Shown here piece by piece: positions 6,011-6,253 of a stretch of 6,253 bases of DNA. The DNA comes from Nitrospirota bacterium. Lineage in GTDB: Bacteria; Nitrospirota; Nitrospiria; Nitrospirales; UBA8639. The stretch lies in NCBI GenBank assembly GCA_003228495.1, contig QIDY01000133.1, positions 1-6,253 of the forward strand, written 5' to 3'. Within the stretch, counting starts at the first letter, position 1; each line of letters begins with the position of its first letter. The notes under the pieces were generated by a model that saw only the letters and a program-made list of their open reading frames with translations, was not told the origin of the DNA and did no database searches. Position numbers and translations under genes: made by a program.

Positions 6011-6253
6011 GGGGTAAGTGGGCCGGGTGACCGCTCACGAAACATGCGTGAGAGGAAAGTCCGGACTCCATAGGGCAAGGTGCTGGGTAACGCCCAGGCG
6101 GAGCAATCCGACACCGGCGCCACAGAAAAGATACCGCCGATGGGTAGAGCGATGGCTTTACCCAGGTAAGGGTGAAATGGTGGGGTAAGAGCCCACCGCG
6201 CTTGTGGTGACACAAGTGGCAGGGTAAGCGTCACCTGGAGCAAAACCAAATAG
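6011..6253 (+). ncRNA. rnpB: RNase P RNA (type A), 3' part cut off by the window end
   Basis: This is the catalytic RNA that removes 5' leaders from tRNA precursors. The signature GAGGAAAGTCCGGACTCC is at 6052-6069. A CTGGG/CCCAG hairpin with TAACG loop (6083-6097) follows, then a CGGA/TCCG hairpin closed by a GCAA tetraloop (6099-6110). ACAGAAAAGATACCGCC lies at 6122-6138, and a 10-pair stem with loop GATG at 6141-6164. AGGTAAGGGTGAAA (6164-6177) is next, then GGTGGG/CCCACC around GTAAGAG (6179-6197). A CTTGTG/CACAAG hairpin with GTGA tetraloop is at 6201-6216, and GGAGCAAAACCAAATAG at 6237-6253. Order and spacing parallel E. coli M1 RNA to about two thirds of its length. The tRNA-CCA-binding loop and the 3' strands of P1/P2 are outside. 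The 5' end is estimated within a few bases: GTAAGTGGGCC at 6014-6024 should be the 5' strand of P1. A CTCACG/CGTGAG hairpin (6034-6052) probably corresponds to P3. Confidence 0.97.

Noticed and set aside
5962..6249. Minus-strand ORFs opposite rnpB
   Set aside because: The plus strand is a clear RNase P RNA with conserved core motifs; the ORFs are chance readings of structured RNA sequence.
1..6253. Mobile element, CRISPR array, toxin-antitoxin or defence system
   Set aside because: No transposase or integrase motifs, direct-repeat arrays, terminal inverted repeats or paired small ORFs were seen; the whole window is explained by housekeeping genes.

Overview
The window is a chromosomal housekeeping segment with every supported gene on the + strand. 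Composition is roughly balanced between GC and AT by eye. The gene mix (hisA-hisF-hisIE-HIT-dnaG, then a CAU tRNA, a zinc-ribbon coiled-coil protein and rnpB) and the protein flavour suggest a Gram-negative-type bacterium. Nitrospirota (Nitrospira-like) is my best guess, with deltaproteobacterial relatives as the alternative. This assignment is inference from recalled family resemblance, not a search.

Layout. Positions 3-518 hold the 3' part of an uncharacterised gene whose protein resembles the CsgG/LpoB/GNA1162-like lipoproteins of deltaproteobacteria; its N-terminus lies outside the window. After a T-rich 31-base gap come the late-middle histidine genes. These are hisA (550-1296), hisF (1290-2087, overlapping hisA by 7 bases) and the fused hisI-hisE gene (2094-2786). 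A HIT-family nucleotide hydrolase gene (2779-3123) overlaps hisIE by 8 bases, and dnaG primase (3175-4998) follows 51 bases later. The overlaps and short gaps indicate one operon, at least from hisA to the HIT gene and probably through dnaG.

The second part is rich in RNA genes. It has a complete CAU-anticodon tRNA with encoded CCA (5090-5166), best read as the lysidine-type tRNA-Ile2. Next is a 242-residue coiled-coil/C4 zinc-ribbon protein of the HP0958/CdsZ type (5231-5959). Last is the 5' two thirds of a type A RNase P RNA (from about 6011), cut off by the window end. A plausible sigma70-type promoter sits just before rnpB.

How they work together. HisIE, HisA and HisF perform successive steps turning phosphoribosyl-ATP into imidazole glycerol phosphate and AICAR; HisF needs the glutaminase HisH, which is not in the window. 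DnaG lays replication primers. RNase P RNA matures tRNA 5' ends, and one of its substrates is encoded about 0.9 kb upstream. I found no mobile element, CRISPR array, defence system, toxin-antitoxin pair or convincing previously undescribed system. The most interesting points are the tRNA / zinc-ribbon / rnpB arrangement and the partial lipoprotein-like gene ahead of hisA.
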